Assembly: GCF_002079305.1 (NCBI RefSeq)
Contig: NZ_CP015039.1
Coordinates: 186,001 to 250,000 of the forward strand
Length of the DNA: 64,000 nucleotides
Source: Rhodovulum sp. P5
GTDB taxonomy: Bacteria > Pseudomonadota > Alphaproteobacteria > Rhodobacterales > Rhodobacteraceae
Direction: 5' to 3'
A program made the translations under genes and the position numbers. The notes under the pieces were generated by a model. It was given only the letters and a program-made list of their open reading frames with translations. It was not told the origin of the DNA and did not search any database. Positions 47,360 through 56,534 of this stretch are shown here, piece by piece (within the stretch, counting starts at the first letter, position 1; each line of letters opens with the position of its first letter).

Positions 47360-47983
47360 ATGCCATCGCAAACCGTTTCCTACCCGCCCACAGCGCTCGC
47401 GAAGAACGCGACTCACAAGGAAAAGGGCGCATGGGGAGAGGCGGTTGTCGCCGCGCAGCTTTTTTCCAGCGGGGTCGACTGGATCTTCATCCTCGAAAAC
47501 TCCCGCGGCCAGGGCTTTGACATCATCGCGCTGGAGGACGGCGCGACGCAGCGCGTTCTGACCTTCATCGAAGTGAAGTACAACACGTCGCGATTAAGCG
47601 CGCGTCAGAAAGAAGGCGGCGAAGCCTATGCCATCGCATCCATTTGCGAGGCATCGTTCCTCGAAAAGTTCGGCTCTGCCACCGACACGTCCAGAATCAT
47701 GCGCAGGGTTGGACCGCCCGGCAAATCCGGTCAGGCCATCGTCACCGAAAGCAGCGCGACGGAGATCAGAGACGCGGTCATGACCCTGTTGAACGACCGT
47801 CCCGGCAAGCTGTCACAGACTGAAATCGACGAACTTCTCGTTCAGATGGGCGTCAATACGCCGATCACGCCCAAACCGGCCCGGCCTGCATGGCTGGGGC
47901 AAAACTCCATTCCGGTTGTGGTGAACTACCGCGTCAGCAGGGTCATGCCGGGCGGAAATATCCTCGACAGTCTTTGGCCCTGA
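47360..47983 (+). CDS. Putative PD-(D/E)XK nuclease-like protein
   Basis: A 207-residue soluble protein that I do not recognise as a named family. The N-terminal 100 residues carry the PD-(D/E)XK elements in order: Glu in EKGAWGEAVVAAQLF, Asp in GQGFDIIALEDG, ExK in LTFIEVKYNTS, and Gln/Lys in SARQKEGGEAYA. This is the pattern of Holliday-junction-resolvase-like and restriction-like nucleases. The C-terminal half looks like a separate region. It stands alone after acnA with no partner gene, methylase or immunity gene next to it. Nuclease activity is inferred from the motif order only. Confidence 0.6.
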   Translation: MPSQTVSYPPTALAKNATHKEKGAWGEAVVAAQLFSSGVDWIFILENSRGQGFDIIALEDGATQRVLTFIEVKYNTSRLSARQKEGGEAYAIASICEASFLEKFGSATDTSRIMRRVGPPGKSGQAIVTESSATEIRDAVMTLLNDRPGKLSQTEIDELLVQMGVNTPITPKPARPAWLGQNSIPVVVNYRVSRVMPGGNILDSLWP

Positions 47984-48181
47984 TCTGTGCGGCCCCGCCC
48001 GACGGGGGTCGACGGGCGCGCAACAGGGCCCGGGGGGCCGGAACCGAAGCCCTCCGGCGTTTCCAATCGCAGAACGCTGTGTTCACAGGGAATGAAAGTT
48101 AACGACCTATGAACGCCTCTGCCGCCGCGGTATCGTCCTGACAGTGCCAGAGAAAAGACATAGTCAGGGCGACGGGTCGTT

Positions 48182-48212
48182 GCCCGCATTTGACAAACGG
48201 GCCTTTATTTTT
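48182..48212 (+). terminator. Possible terminator downstream of the nuclease-like gene
   Basis: GCCCG, 11-nt loop, CGGGC, then CTTTATTTTT. It is 200 bases after the gene, in a 267-base gap with no other coding signal. The stem is short. Confidence 0.45.
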
Positions 48213-48250
48213 CGACCGCCCCGCCATCGTGCCGGGCACCGGCCCCGCGG

Positions 48251-48799
48251 CTATTGAGCCGCAGCTTTTTCCAGCGCGGGCAGTATGATCCGCGTCAGCA
48301 CATCGGCAGTGATCGGACCGGCATGGCGAAGGTGTATGACACCTTCGCCATCCACCACGAAGGTTTCCGGCGCGCCATAGACACCCCAGTCGATCTTGGT
48401 CCGCCCGGTCGTGTCTTCCCCCAGCGCGGTAAAGGGATTGCCCTCCCGCTCCAGGTACCCGGTCGCGCGGGCGGGGGTGTCGTCATAGTTGATGCCGTGG
48501 ATCACGATGCCCTGCTCTGCCATCGCCAGAAGCTGCGGATGCTCCTGCCGGCAGGCCACGCACCATGTGCCCCAGAAATTGACCAGCTTGGCGCCCGGCT
48601 CCCGCAGCACGTCATCGGTCAACAGCGGCACATCGGCCAGCGGCGCCAGGGCCACCCCCGGCGCCGCCTGCCCGATCAGGGTAGAGGGCAGCGCATTGGG
48701 ATCCTCCCGCTGCATGCCGATGAAGAACAGGGCCGCAAGCCCGGCAAAGATCACCGGCGGCAGGAACATCAGGGGCGAGAGTTTCTTCTTGTCAGCCAT
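48251..48799 (-). CDS. ccmG: Thiol:disulfide interchange protein CcmG/DsbE
   Basis: A 182-residue membrane-anchored thioredoxin: N-terminal helix (LSPLMFLPPVIFAGLAALFF), then KLVNFWGTWCVACRQEHPQL with CxxC Cys80/Cys83 and GVYGAPETFVVDGEGVI, the acidic-pocket loop of CcmG. It keeps apocytochrome c reduced before heme attachment. The ATG overlaps the ccmD stop by eight bases. Last gene of the ccm run. Confidence 0.93.
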   Translation of the reverse strand: MADKKKLSPLMFLPPVIFAGLAALFFIGMQREDPNALPSTLIGQAAPGVALAPLADVPLLTDDVLREPGAKLVNFWGTWCVACRQEHPQLLAMAEQGIVIHGINYDDTPARATGYLEREGNPFTALGEDTTGRTKIDWGVYGAPETFVVDGEGVIHLRHAGPITADVLTRIILPALEKAAAQ

Positions 48800-48950
48800 C
48801 GGATTTCCTGCGTGCTTCGATTTCATCGAGTTGCCGGCGCACCCGCCCGCCCCGCCACAGCGACATCAGGATCAGCCCGACCATCAGGACCAGCGACACC
48901 CCATAGGACGACAGCACCGCGGCGGCGTATTTTCCAAGCTCCGGAATCAT
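48792..48950 (-). CDS. ccmD: Heme exporter protein CcmD
   Basis: A 52-residue protein with one transmembrane helix (VSLVLMVGLILMSLW) followed by a basic tail (RGGRVRRQLDEIEARRKSDG), the standard CcmD layout. It stabilises the CcmC-CcmE-heme complex. It overlaps ccmC by four bases and ccmG by eight. Confidence 0.9.
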   Translation of the reverse strand: MIPELGKYAAAVLSSYGVSLVLMVGLILMSLWRGGRVRRQLDEIEARRKSDG

Positions 48951-49675
48951 CCCATCCGCTCCCGCGCGACAAGCGCCTGAATGCGCCGGGCCCGTATCTC
49001 GGTTCGCGTGCGAAACAGAACCAGCGTGATGAACAGCAGAACGAACCCCGCGATGCAAACCAGAAGCGGCAGGTAATAGACGTTGGCCACGTTCTCTTCC
49101 TTGTCGAGCGAGAGAGAGGCGCCCTGATGCAGCCCCTGGTTCCAGAAATTCACCGCATAGCGAGACAGAACCGCAAAGACCGAGCCCACGATGCACAAAA
49201 CGCTGGTCAGGTCGGCGGCGGCGTCGGGGTTCTCGATCGCCTCCCACAAGGCCATGTAGCCAAGGTAGAACAGGAACAGGATCAGGAAGGAGGTCAGTCG
49301 CGGGTCCCACGCCCAGTAGGTGCCCCACATCGGCTCTCCCCAGATCGCCCCGGTCACCAGCGCGATCAGCGTCATGGTCACCCCCACCGGCGCCGCCGCG
49401 CGGGCGGCAAGGGCCGACACATGGTGACGGCGCACCAGCCAGATCAGCGAGGCCACCAGCATCATCAGCCACGCATTGATCGCCATCAGCGCGGCGGGCA
49501 CGTGGATGTAGATGATCTTGACGGTCGAGCCGAAATTCACAGCCTCTGGCGTCAGGAAGAACCCCCAGACCAGACCCACGGCAATGCAGAGCGCCGTGGC
49601 CACCGCAAAGAACGGCAGGACCACGTCGGTGGTGCGCATGAATTTCTGCGGGTTGGCATATTCCCAAAGCGACAT
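48947..49675 (-). CDS. ccmC: Heme export/handling protein CcmC
   Basis: A 242-residue membrane protein with six helices and the tryptophan-rich heme-handling motif WGTYWAWDPRLTSFLILFLF. Conserved His are in YIHVPAALMA and GLHQGASLSL. It loads heme onto CcmE in the periplasm. It follows ccmB after 55 bases. Confidence 0.95.
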   Translation of the reverse strand: MSLWEYANPQKFMRTTDVVLPFFAVATALCIAVGLVWGFFLTPEAVNFGSTVKIIYIHVPAALMAINAWLMMLVASLIWLVRRHHVSALAARAAAPVGVTMTLIALVTGAIWGEPMWGTYWAWDPRLTSFLILFLFYLGYMALWEAIENPDAAADLTSVLCIVGSVFAVLSRYAVNFWNQGLHQGASLSLDKEENVANVYYLPLLVCIAGFVLLFITLVLFRTRTEIRARRIQALVARERMG

Positions 49676-49730
49676 GAGCGTTTCCTAGTGACGTTTCCGG
49701 TGGGCCTCAAGTGACGAGCACGTGAGCCCC

Positions 49731-50387
49731 CTAGCGCAGGTTGATACGGATCGCCGCAGCCGCGGCAAAGGGCAAAAGCGCCAGCGTCGCCAGCGTGATC
49801 CCCGCCAGCATCAAAAGCGGCGTGGCGGTCGCCATCCCGTCGGTACCGCGCGTGACGGTTTCGGCCCCGAAGATCAGCGTGGGCACGTAAAGCGGCAGCA
49901 CCAAGAGCGACAGAAGCAGCCCGCCGCGTTTCAGCCCCACGGTCAGCGCCGCGCCGAACGTGCCGATCATCGACAGCGCGGGCGTGCCAAGCGCAAGGCT
50001 GACCACCAGCCACAGGTATCCGGTGCTTTCAAGATGCAACAGAAGCCCCAAGCCCGGCGCGGCCAGCGTCAGCGGCAGCCCCGTGGTCACCCAATGCGCC
50101 GCCGCCTTCATCGCCACGACGCCTTCCAGCGGGATCGGGGACGTCGCCAGCAGGTCAAGCGAGCCGTCCTCGTAGTCCAGCGCGAAGATCCGGTCGAGCG
50201 ACAGTAGGCAGGCCAGAAGCGCCCCAACCCACAGGATGCCCGGCGCGATGGCCGACAGGATGGCACTTTCGGGGCCGACACCGAAGGGCACCAGAACGAC
50301 AAGGATCAGGAAGAACGCCAGCCCCAGCCCGAAGCCGCCCCCGGCCCGGATCGCAAGGCTGAGGTCGCGAAGGAACAATGCGATCAC
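49731..50387 (-). CDS. ccmB: Heme exporter permease CcmB
   Basis: A 218-residue ABC permease with about six helices: [20 protein letters not shown], then the [20 protein letters not shown] segment that is diagnostic for CcmB. The start is a GTG at 50387 overlapping the ccmA stop (GTGA). It works with CcmA and CcmC to release holo-CcmE. Confidence 0.93.
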   Translation of the reverse strand: MIALFLRDLSLAIRAGGGFGLGLAFFLILVVLVPFGVGPESAILSAIAPGILWVGALLACLLSLDRIFALDYEDGSLDLLATSPIPLEGVVAMKAAAHWVTTGLPLTLAAPGLGLLLHLESTGYLWLVVSLALGTPALSMIGTFGAALTVGLKRGGLLLSLLVLPLYVPTLIFGAETVTRGTDGMATATPLLMLAGITLATLALLPFAAAAAIRINLR

Positions 50388-50998
50388 AGGAAGGCCTCGT
50401 CAAAATGATCCAGTTCGCGCGGGACGGCGCGAAACTGCGCGACATCCAGTTCCCGCGCCTCGAACCCCAGATCGATATGGGTCGCGATCAGCGCGGCCCC
50501 GCCCCCCGCCAGATGATCGGCCACCGCCCGCCCGAAGAGCGCAACCGAGGCCACGTCGAGCGACACGGTGGGTTCATCCAGCACCCAGATCGGCCGCCCG
50601 GTGACCACCAGCCGCGCCAACCCCAGCCGCCGCTTTTGCCCGGCCGACAGGTTCTGAGCCTGCCGGTGGCGCAGATCGGTCAGGTTGAACGCCTCCAGCG
50701 CAGCCTCGATCCCGTCATGGGCAAAGATGCTGGCCCAGAAGGCCAGGTTTTCCGCGACCGTCAGGGTGCCCTTCAACCCGTCCGCATGGGCGGCATAGGC
50801 CATCGTCTCTGGCGGGACGGACACGGTGCCCTTGACCGGCGGCTGAAGCCCCGCAAGCGTGCGCAAGAGCGTCGTCTTGCCGATCCCGTTGGGCCCGCGC
50901 AAAAGCAGCGCCTGCCCGGCGGCCAGCGTGAAGCGGACCCCTTCCAGAACGGGCACGCCGCCCCGGGCACAGGCCAGATTTTCAACGATCATTTCCAT
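50384..50998 (-). CDS. ccmA: Cytochrome c biogenesis ATPase CcmA
   Basis: A 205-residue ABC ATPase with Walker [19 protein letters not shown], signature [17 protein letters not shown] and Walker [13 protein letters not shown]. It energises CcmBCD. Two ATG codons at 50998 and 50992 are both possible; neither has a strong ribosome binding site. A 190-base non-coding gap separates it from the Mth938-like gene. Confidence 0.92.
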   Translation of the reverse strand: MEMIVENLACARGGVPVLEGVRFTLAAGQALLLRGPNGIGKTTLLRTLAGLQPPVKGTVSVPPETMAYAAHADGLKGTLTVAENLAFWASIFAHDGIEAALEAFNLTDLRHRQAQNLSAGQKRRLGLARLVVTGRPIWVLDEPTVSLDVASVALFGRAVADHLAGGGAALIATHIDLGFEARELDVAQFRAVPRELDHFDEAFL

Positions 50999-51128
50999 GG
51001 GGGCGAGGCATAGCGCAAAGCCGGGCGGGCGGAAAGCGGCAAGCGGCAAGCGGGAGCTCCCGCCCGGGACCGGCGCGGGGCAAGCCCGCCTGGTCCCGGT
51101 TGGGCCGGGCGCGCCCATGCGGGCGCGT

Positions 51129-51161
51129 GCCTCCGGCGGGGGTATTTAGGCCAAGAAGAAG
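51129..51161. repeat. Candidate dispersed Rhodobacterales intergenic motif
   Basis: GCCTCCGGCGGGGGTATTT followed by an AAGAAGAAG tract. I recall closely similar sequences after many genes in this order. It is the only copy in this window, so its repeat nature cannot be shown here. The gap it sits in (50999-51188) shows no gene. Confidence 0.35.
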
Positions 51162-51188
51162 GCAGGCGCAGACGCTGGTACGCCGACG

Positions 51189-51554
51189 TCAGGCAGCCGG
51201 GCCGACGGGGAGGAGCGCGACGGCCACCCGCCGCCCTTCGGACAGCAGCACGTTGTAGGCGCGCGCGGCCGAGGGCGAGGCCATGATTTCGACGCCGAGC
51301 CCCGCCTCCTCCAGCCGCGGCTGAAGGCGGTTGGGCAGCGGCGCAAGGCTGTTGCCGGTCCCGATCAGAAGCACGTCGATCCGGCCGGCCAGCGCCATCA
51401 GCGGGGCTTCGTCGCCGGTTCCGCCCCAGTGGAGAAGCCGGCCGTCGGCGACAAGAACCGTGCCTTCCTGCACCTCACCGCCGACGCGGAAGAAACCCGG
51501 CCCGTAGCCGTCCACCGGCAGGCCCTGCGGGATGTGCATCTCGGAAAGTTTCAT
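51189..51554 (-). CDS. Mth938-like domain protein
   Basis: A 121-residue protein of the Mth938/NDUFAF3 domain family: HIPQGLPVDGYGPGFFRVGG, LLHWGGTGDEAPLM and LLIGTGNSLAPLPNRL. The eukaryotic relative assembles respiratory complex I, and the bacterial role is unclear. It sits between the sec and ccm genes, as in other Rhodobacterales. It starts nine bases after the TauE stop. Confidence 0.85.
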   Translation of the reverse strand: MKLSEMHIPQGLPVDGYGPGFFRVGGEVQEGTVLVADGRLLHWGGTGDEAPLMALAGRIDVLLIGTGNSLAPLPNRLQPRLEEAGLGVEIMASPSAARAYNVLLSEGRRVAVALLPVGPAA

Positions 51555-51563
51555 GGGATCCTT

Positions 51564-52319
51564 TCAACTGTCGAACAGCGGCAATCCGGCAAGGATTGAC
51601 AGCGCGATGATGGCATAGGCGAGCCACCGGTAAAACCGCTCCCGCGTTGGTGTGAACAGCCGCTGACCGATCAGCAGCGCCAGAACGTAGGGCACCGCCA
51701 CCAGCAGGCTGAGCGCGAGCGCCCGGCCCGAGATCATGTCCCGCAGCAGGAGCGTTCCCAGCACGCCGATATCGAGGACCATCAGGAACAGGATGGTGTT
51801 GGCCCGCACCCGCGCGGCACCCGCCGTGCCGGCAAGGTAGAACAGCATCACGGGCGGCCCGGCCAGCCCGGTCAATCCGCCCAGCCCGCCCGCCGCCGCG
51901 CCGATCCCGGCCAGACCCGGCCGCGTGACGGTGCCGTGATAGCGCCAGCCCGACAGAAGCGCGATCAGCGTCACGCTGGCCACGCCCGCAATGCCCCAGC
52001 GGATCGGAATCGGGTCAAGCACGGCCAGAAGCGCGACGCCAAGGGGCGCGGCCAGAACCGCCGCGGCCGACAGAATCCCGACCTCGGGCAGGTCGGCCTG
52101 CCGCACCGCGCGGGGGCCAAGCGTGCCCCATGTCGCGATATCGGCCAAGGTCAGGACCACCAGCGCCTCGACCGGGGGCAAGGCCCTTGTGGCGACCGGC
52201 ATCACGATCAGCGCCGTGCCGAAGCCGGTGAAACCGCGGACAAGGCCCGCGGCGAGATAAACGGCGATCAGGAAGGGCAGGCCCGGGACCGCAAGCGCGG
52301 CCCCGAACGCCTCAGGCAT
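51564..52319 (-). CDS. TauE/SafE-family membrane exporter
   Basis: A 251-residue membrane protein with about eight helices and the family motif GLVRGFTGFGTALIVMPVAT near residues 27-46, plus GLTGLAGPPVMLFYLAG in the second half. TauE/SafE proteins export sulfite, sulfoacetate or other organic anions. The start overlaps the secF stop by eight bases, so it is coupled to secF although functionally unrelated. Confidence 0.88.
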   Translation of the reverse strand: MPEAFGAALAVPGLPFLIAVYLAAGLVRGFTGFGTALIVMPVATRALPPVEALVVLTLADIATWGTLGPRAVRQADLPEVGILSAAAVLAAPLGVALLAVLDPIPIRWGIAGVASVTLIALLSGWRYHGTVTRPGLAGIGAAAGGLGGLTGLAGPPVMLFYLAGTAGAARVRANTILFLMVLDIGVLGTLLLRDMISGRALALSLLVAVPYVLALLIGQRLFTPTRERFYRWLAYAIIALSILAGLPLFDS

Positions 52320-53283
52320 CGACGTTGGCGAATTGCGTGCCCGCGCCGCCGTCGCTGTCCTTGGACCAGTCGCGTTTCACACCCAGCATCAACAGGATGT
52401 TCGACGCCACGAAGACCGACGAATAGGTGCCCACGACCACGCCCCAGATCATCGCGAAGACGAAGCCGCGGATCACGTCGCCGCCCAGGATGAAGAGCGC
52501 GATCAGCGCCAGCAGCGTGGTGAACGAGGTCATAACCGTCCGGCTGAGGGTTTCGTTGATCGAGAGGTTCAGCACCTCTTTCAACTCCATCTTCTTGTAC
52601 TTGCGCAGGTTTTCGCGGACCCGGTCGAACACGACCACGGTGTCGTTCAGCGAATAGCCGACGATGGTCAGAAGGGCCGCGATGATCGCGAGGTCGAACT
52701 TGATCTGGATCGCGGCAAACACCCCGATGGTCAGGACCACGTCGTGGATCAGCGCCGCGACAGCGCCAAGCGCGAACTGCCATTCGAAGCGCAGCCAGAT
52801 ATAGACCAGCACCGCCCCGATGGCGGCCAGCACCGCAAGAACCGCGGTCTGTACCAGCTCGCCCGACACTTTCGGCCCGACGCTTTCGACGGACGGGAAG
52901 GTGATGCTGGGATCGACCGTTTGCAACGCCTCCTCGACCGCGGCGATCATCTGGGCCTGCGCGCTTTCCTGCCCTTCCTGCGCCTGGATGCGGACCTGCG
53001 CGACATGCTTGTCCTCGCCAAAGCCGGGATCGAAGACCTCGGAAATCGTGACATCGCCAAGGTTCAGCGTCGACAGGACGTCGCGATAGGCGCCGACATC
53101 GACGGGTTGCGCGCTTTCGGTGCGGATCGTGGTACCGCCGCGGAAGTCGATCCCGAAGTTGAGCCCGAGGATCAGGAACAAAAGGATCGAGGCCACGACC
53201 GCGGTCACCGATCCACCGAAGGTGAATTTCGCGGCGGCGAAGAAGTTCCAGTTCGTTTCGGAGGGGACGAGTTTCAGACGCAT
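52312..53283 (-). CDS. secF: Protein translocase subunit SecF
   Basis: A 323-residue SecF with six helices. LNFGIDFRGGTTIRTESAQP is the periplasmic P1 signature, and GYSLNDTVVVFDRVRENLRK plus the later LSRTVMTSFTTLLALIALFI are hallmark stretches. With SecD it uses the proton motive force to pull secreted proteins out. The ATG at 53283 follows GAGGG and is seven bases after secD. Confidence 0.95.
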   Translation of the reverse strand: MRLKLVPSETNWNFFAAAKFTFGGSVTAVVASILLFLILGLNFGIDFRGGTTIRTESAQPVDVGAYRDVLSTLNLGDVTISEVFDPGFGEDKHVAQVRIQAQEGQESAQAQMIAAVEEALQTVDPSITFPSVESVGPKVSGELVQTAVLAVLAAIGAVLVYIWLRFEWQFALGAVAALIHDVVLTIGVFAAIQIKFDLAIIAALLTIVGYSLNDTVVVFDRVRENLRKYKKMELKEVLNLSINETLSRTVMTSFTTLLALIALFILGGDVIRGFVFAMIWGVVVGTYSSVFVASNILLMLGVKRDWSKDSDGGAGTQFANVDA

Positions 53284-53290
53284 TGGGCCC

Positions 53291-54952
53291 TCACACGACA
53301 AGAGTTTTGGGGCGGCGACGGTCCAGCCACATCACGATCATCAGCCGCGTCACGAAGATCGCGGTGAAGACCGAGGTGACGATCCCAAGGCCGAGCGTCA
53401 CCGCAAAGCCCCGCACGGGACCGGCGCCCATGACATACAGGATCACCGCGGTGATGAAGGTGGTGATGTTGGCGTCGATGATCGCCGACAGCGCGCGTTC
53501 ATAGCCCAGTTCGATGGCCCGGGATGGCCCGCGCGCGGATTTCAGTTCTTCCCGTATGCGTTCGAACACCAGCACGTTGGCGTCGACCGCCATCCCGATG
53601 GTCAGAACGATACCGGCGATACCCGGCAGGGTCAGCGTGGCCCCGATCAGCGACAGAAGCCCGAAGATCAGCCCCACATTGATCAGAAGCGCCGCATTGG
53701 CGAACAGCCCGAACCGGCCATAGCTGGCCCACATGAAGCCCAGAACGGCGACAAAGGCCACGACGCAGGCGATCTTGCCCGCCTCGATGCTGTCGGCGCC
53801 AAGTTCCGGCCCGATGGTGCGTTCTTCCAGAAAGACCAGTTCGGCGGGCAGCGCGCCGGCATTCAGCAGCACGGCAAGCTGGGACGCGGTTTCGGGCGTG
53901 AAGGTGCCGGTGATCTGCCCCGACCCGCCCAGGATCGGCTCCCGGATCACGGGGGCAGAGATCACCTCGTCATCCAGCACGATGGCAAAGGGCTGGCCGA
54001 CGTTTTCGGTCGTGTATTGGCCGAACTTGCGCGCACCAGAGGCGTTGAAGCGGAAACTGACCGAGGGCAGACCGTTCTGGTCCTGATCGGCAAGCGCTTG
54101 GGTCAGGTCCTCTCCGCTGACCACCGCGGCCCGTTCGAGGATGTAATAGACCCCCTCGTCGTCCATGTCCGGCAGCAGCACATTGCCCGTGCCCGGATTG
54201 TCGTTGGGGTTGGAGGTGCGCGAAACCACCGGATGAAAGGTCAGCTTCGCAGTCGTCCCGATCAGGGCCTTCAATTCGTCGGCAGAGCCGATTCCCGGCA
54301 CCTCGATCAGGATGCGGTCGTTGCCCTGTTTCTGGATCGTCGGTTCGCGGGTGCCGACCTCGTCCACCCGGCGGCGCACGACCTCCAGCGACTGCTTGAT
54401 CGTGCGGGTGTCGGTCAGCAGTTTCTCTGCCTCCGACAGGGTGACTATCAGCGTATCGCCCTGCCCCCGCACCTCGATATCGGAACTGCCGACGCCGGTC
54501 AGGCTGGTGACCGGGCGGGCGAGCTTTCTGACCGCGGCGATCGCCGTCTGCATCCCCTCGGGCTGAGAGATCCGGATCCGCAATTCATCGGGCGGGCCGT
54601 CCTGCCGGCGGATCGTGCCGACCTCGGCCCGCACCTCGCGCAGGGCGTCGCGCACATCGGTCCACATGCCGTCGATCCGGCCGGCATAGACCTGATCGAC
54701 CTTCACTTCGGCCAGAAGATGCGCGCCCCCCCGCAAATCGAGGCCCAGATTGACGATGCCCGAGGGCAGCCATGACGGCCATGCCCCGCGCTGGGCGACG
54801 AGGTCTGGGGTTTCCCCCTGGTTTTCGATCAGCTTGACGGCCTGGTTATGCCGCTCCACCCGTTCGTAAAACAGGTTGGGCGCGGCCAGTGCCAGCCCGA
54901 TCAGAACGACGGCCCAGATCGTGACCCGTTTCCACAGCGCGATGTTCAGCAT
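53291..54952 (-). CDS. secD: Protein translocase subunit SecD
   Basis: A 553-residue SecD. It has the P1 domain start NLGLDLRGGAHLLAEVKVDQ, the P1-base region with VDEVGTREPTIQKQGNDRIL and the C-terminal helices with GMAVDANVLVFERIREELKS. It forms the RND-like SecDF complex with SecF. It is six bases after yajC. Confidence 0.96.
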   Translation of the reverse strand: MLNIALWKRVTIWAVVLIGLALAAPNLFYERVERHNQAVKLIENQGETPDLVAQRGAWPSWLPSGIVNLGLDLRGGAHLLAEVKVDQVYAGRIDGMWTDVRDALREVRAEVGTIRRQDGPPDELRIRISQPEGMQTAIAAVRKLARPVTSLTGVGSSDIEVRGQGDTLIVTLSEAEKLLTDTRTIKQSLEVVRRRVDEVGTREPTIQKQGNDRILIEVPGIGSADELKALIGTTAKLTFHPVVSRTSNPNDNPGTGNVLLPDMDDEGVYYILERAAVVSGEDLTQALADQDQNGLPSVSFRFNASGARKFGQYTTENVGQPFAIVLDDEVISAPVIREPILGGSGQITGTFTPETASQLAVLLNAGALPAELVFLEERTIGPELGADSIEAGKIACVVAFVAVLGFMWASYGRFGLFANAALLINVGLIFGLLSLIGATLTLPGIAGIVLTIGMAVDANVLVFERIREELKSARGPSRAIELGYERALSAIIDANITTFITAVILYVMGAGPVRGFAVTLGLGIVTSVFTAIFVTRLMIVMWLDRRRPKTLVV

Positions 54953-54958
54953 GGGGGC

Positions 54959-55288
54959 TTACGCCTTCTCCGCCGGCTCGGTCTTGTTGATCACCTGGGC
55001 AATGGTGCCGCGGATCACGCGAACCTTGACGCCCTCGGCGATCTCGACCTCGACTTCCTCGTCGTCCTTGACCTTCGACACCTTGCCGATCAGCCCGCCC
55101 TGGGTGACGACCTGATCGCCACGGCGCAGGCTGTCGACCATTGCCTTGTGCTCTTTCATCTTCTTCTGCTGGGGACGGATCAGCAGGAAATACATGATCG
55201 CGAAGATCAGGATCAGCGGAACGAACGAGCCGAAAGCGCCCATGGCGCCGCCACCGGCCGCTTGCGCGAACGCAGGTGTTGCAAACAT
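54959..55288 (-). CDS. yajC: Preprotein translocase subunit YajC
   Basis: A 109-residue protein with one N-terminal helix (FVPLILIFAIMYFLLIRPQQ), then KKMKEHKAMVDSLRRGDQVV and TQGGLIGKVSKVKDDEEVEV, a perfect YajC pattern. First gene of the yajC-secD-secF run, divergent from the protease gene. Confidence 0.95.
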   Translation of the reverse strand: MFATPAFAQAAGGGAMGAFGSFVPLILIFAIMYFLLIRPQQKKMKEHKAMVDSLRRGDQVVTQGGLIGKVSKVKDDEEVEVEIAEGVKVRVIRGTIAQVINKTEPAEKA

Positions 55289-55424
55289 GTGAAATTCCCC
55301 TCTTGGCGGGCGCGGAAACGGCCCGGTTCTCGGTTGGCGCGCACCCTATTGCGTGGCCTCTGGCTTGGCAAGGCGCGCGGCTTGCCGCTTCTAATGGCCG
55401 CGCGGGTCGGGCATAGCAAGGGCC

Positions 55425-56140
55425 ATGTCGACTCGTTTTGGCTCTGCCCTCTGCCTCGCTCTCCTGCTTGTGATGGCGCATCTGCCCGCCCACGGGCAGG
55501 CCGTCCCGCTAAGCGATGCCGACCATGTGGCGTGGCGCGCGGTGGGGCGGGTCAACGTCGCGGGGCTGAAACGCCGGGTGATCTGCACCGGCACGCTGAT
55601 CGCGCCCGACAAGGTGCTGACGGCGGCCCATTGCCTGTATGGGTTGGGCCGCGGGCTCTTGGCCTCGCCGGCGGATGTGCATTTCGTCGCCGGATGGCTG
55701 AAGGGCGGCTATGCGGCCCATCGCACCGGCGTCGCGATCCAGATCTTTCCCGGCTACACCCCCGGCAAAAGCACCACCCCCGAACGGCTGGCCGCCGACA
55801 TGGCCATCGTCACGCTGGAGGCGCCGATTGCCTCTGCCGCCGCGCGCCCCATCGCCCCCGACCCCGACGCCCGGCCAAAGGGGCGCTGTCGATCATCGGC
55901 TACCGGCGCGACAGGCCCAATGCACTCAGCCGCCTGTCGGGCTGCAATATCCGCGCGGCAGAGCGGCGTCTTCTGGGCCTCGACTGCCCGGTGACCTTCG
56001 GCACCTCCGGCGCGCCGGTCTTGGCCGAGACGGACAAGGGCTGGCGGGTGATCGGTGTGGTCTCTGCCGGCAATAACGGCGACGGCCCGGTGCGCACCAT
56101 CGCCGCCCGGCCAAGTGCTGCTTTCCTGAACGCGCCCTGA
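55425..56140 (+). pseudogene. Trypsin-like serine protease, frameshifted by one missing base
   Basis: A secreted S1-type protease. The signal peptide (MSTRFGSALCLALLLVMAHL) leads to CTGTLIAPDKVLTAAHCLYG (His), ADMAIVTLEAPI (Asp) and TFGTSGAPVLAETDKGWRVI (Ser), so the catalytic triad is complete. The reading frame breaks at about 55875: the first frame gives PDARPKGRC, whereas adding one C to the CC at 55875-55876 gives PDARPKGALSIIGYRRDRPN and restores the rest to 56140. Either a true pseudogene or a consensus error in a C run; I favour the error. Confidence 0.82.
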
Positions 56141-56154
56141 GGGGCGGGCGAAAA

Positions 56155-56170
56155 GTTTCGCATGCGAAAC
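56155..56170. repeat. 16-bp perfect palindrome downstream of the protease gene
   Basis: GTTTCGCATGCGAAAC is its own reverse complement. It is followed by GGTTAACC and by a CGTC-GCAA-GACG hairpin with a GNRA-type loop near 56195-56206. It may be a regulator site or a dispersed palindromic element. Confidence 0.6.
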
Positions 56171-56534
56171 AGATTGATAGGGGGTTAACCGGAGGGCGTC
56201 GCAAGACGGCCCCCGGGCCAAACCCGCCCCCCCTGTGCCAAGGGCAGCGCCCGACCCTGGGAGGGCGCCGCGGCACACCCGAGCAAAGCGCTTTATCCCG
56301 AAAGCCCGAACGACCTGCCCGCAGCGAACGCCGCCGCCACAGCGCCCTCCCGCCCCAAGGGTCGGGCGCGGCCCGGGCTGGTCGCCCGCGCCAAGCGTGG
56401 GGGATCGCCCGCCCTCGCCCACCCACGCGGGCCCGGTGGCGCCGCAGCCCGGTCGCCCGATTGGCCGCACCTGTGCCCGGTTCACAGGGGCAGGGTGTTT
56501 GGGCAAGCTGTGGGGGACGTGACCACCGGGGGCG
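56171..56534. other. GC-rich intergenic stretch without a recognisable gene
   Basis: Very GC-rich and low in stop codons, which makes spurious open frames on both strands, but none has a start with a ribosome binding site or a family-like sequence. Apart from the hairpin at its left end, I see nothing I can name. Confidence 0.5.

Noticed and set aside
53120..54775. A 551-codon open frame antisense to secD/secF
   Set aside because: It mirrors two complete conserved genes and crosses their junction; no domain or start signal.
54848..55424. An in-frame upstream extension of the protease second frame over yajC and secD
   Set aside because: It is open only by codon bias; the protease starts with its signal peptide at 55425 and reaches this frame by the single-base shift.
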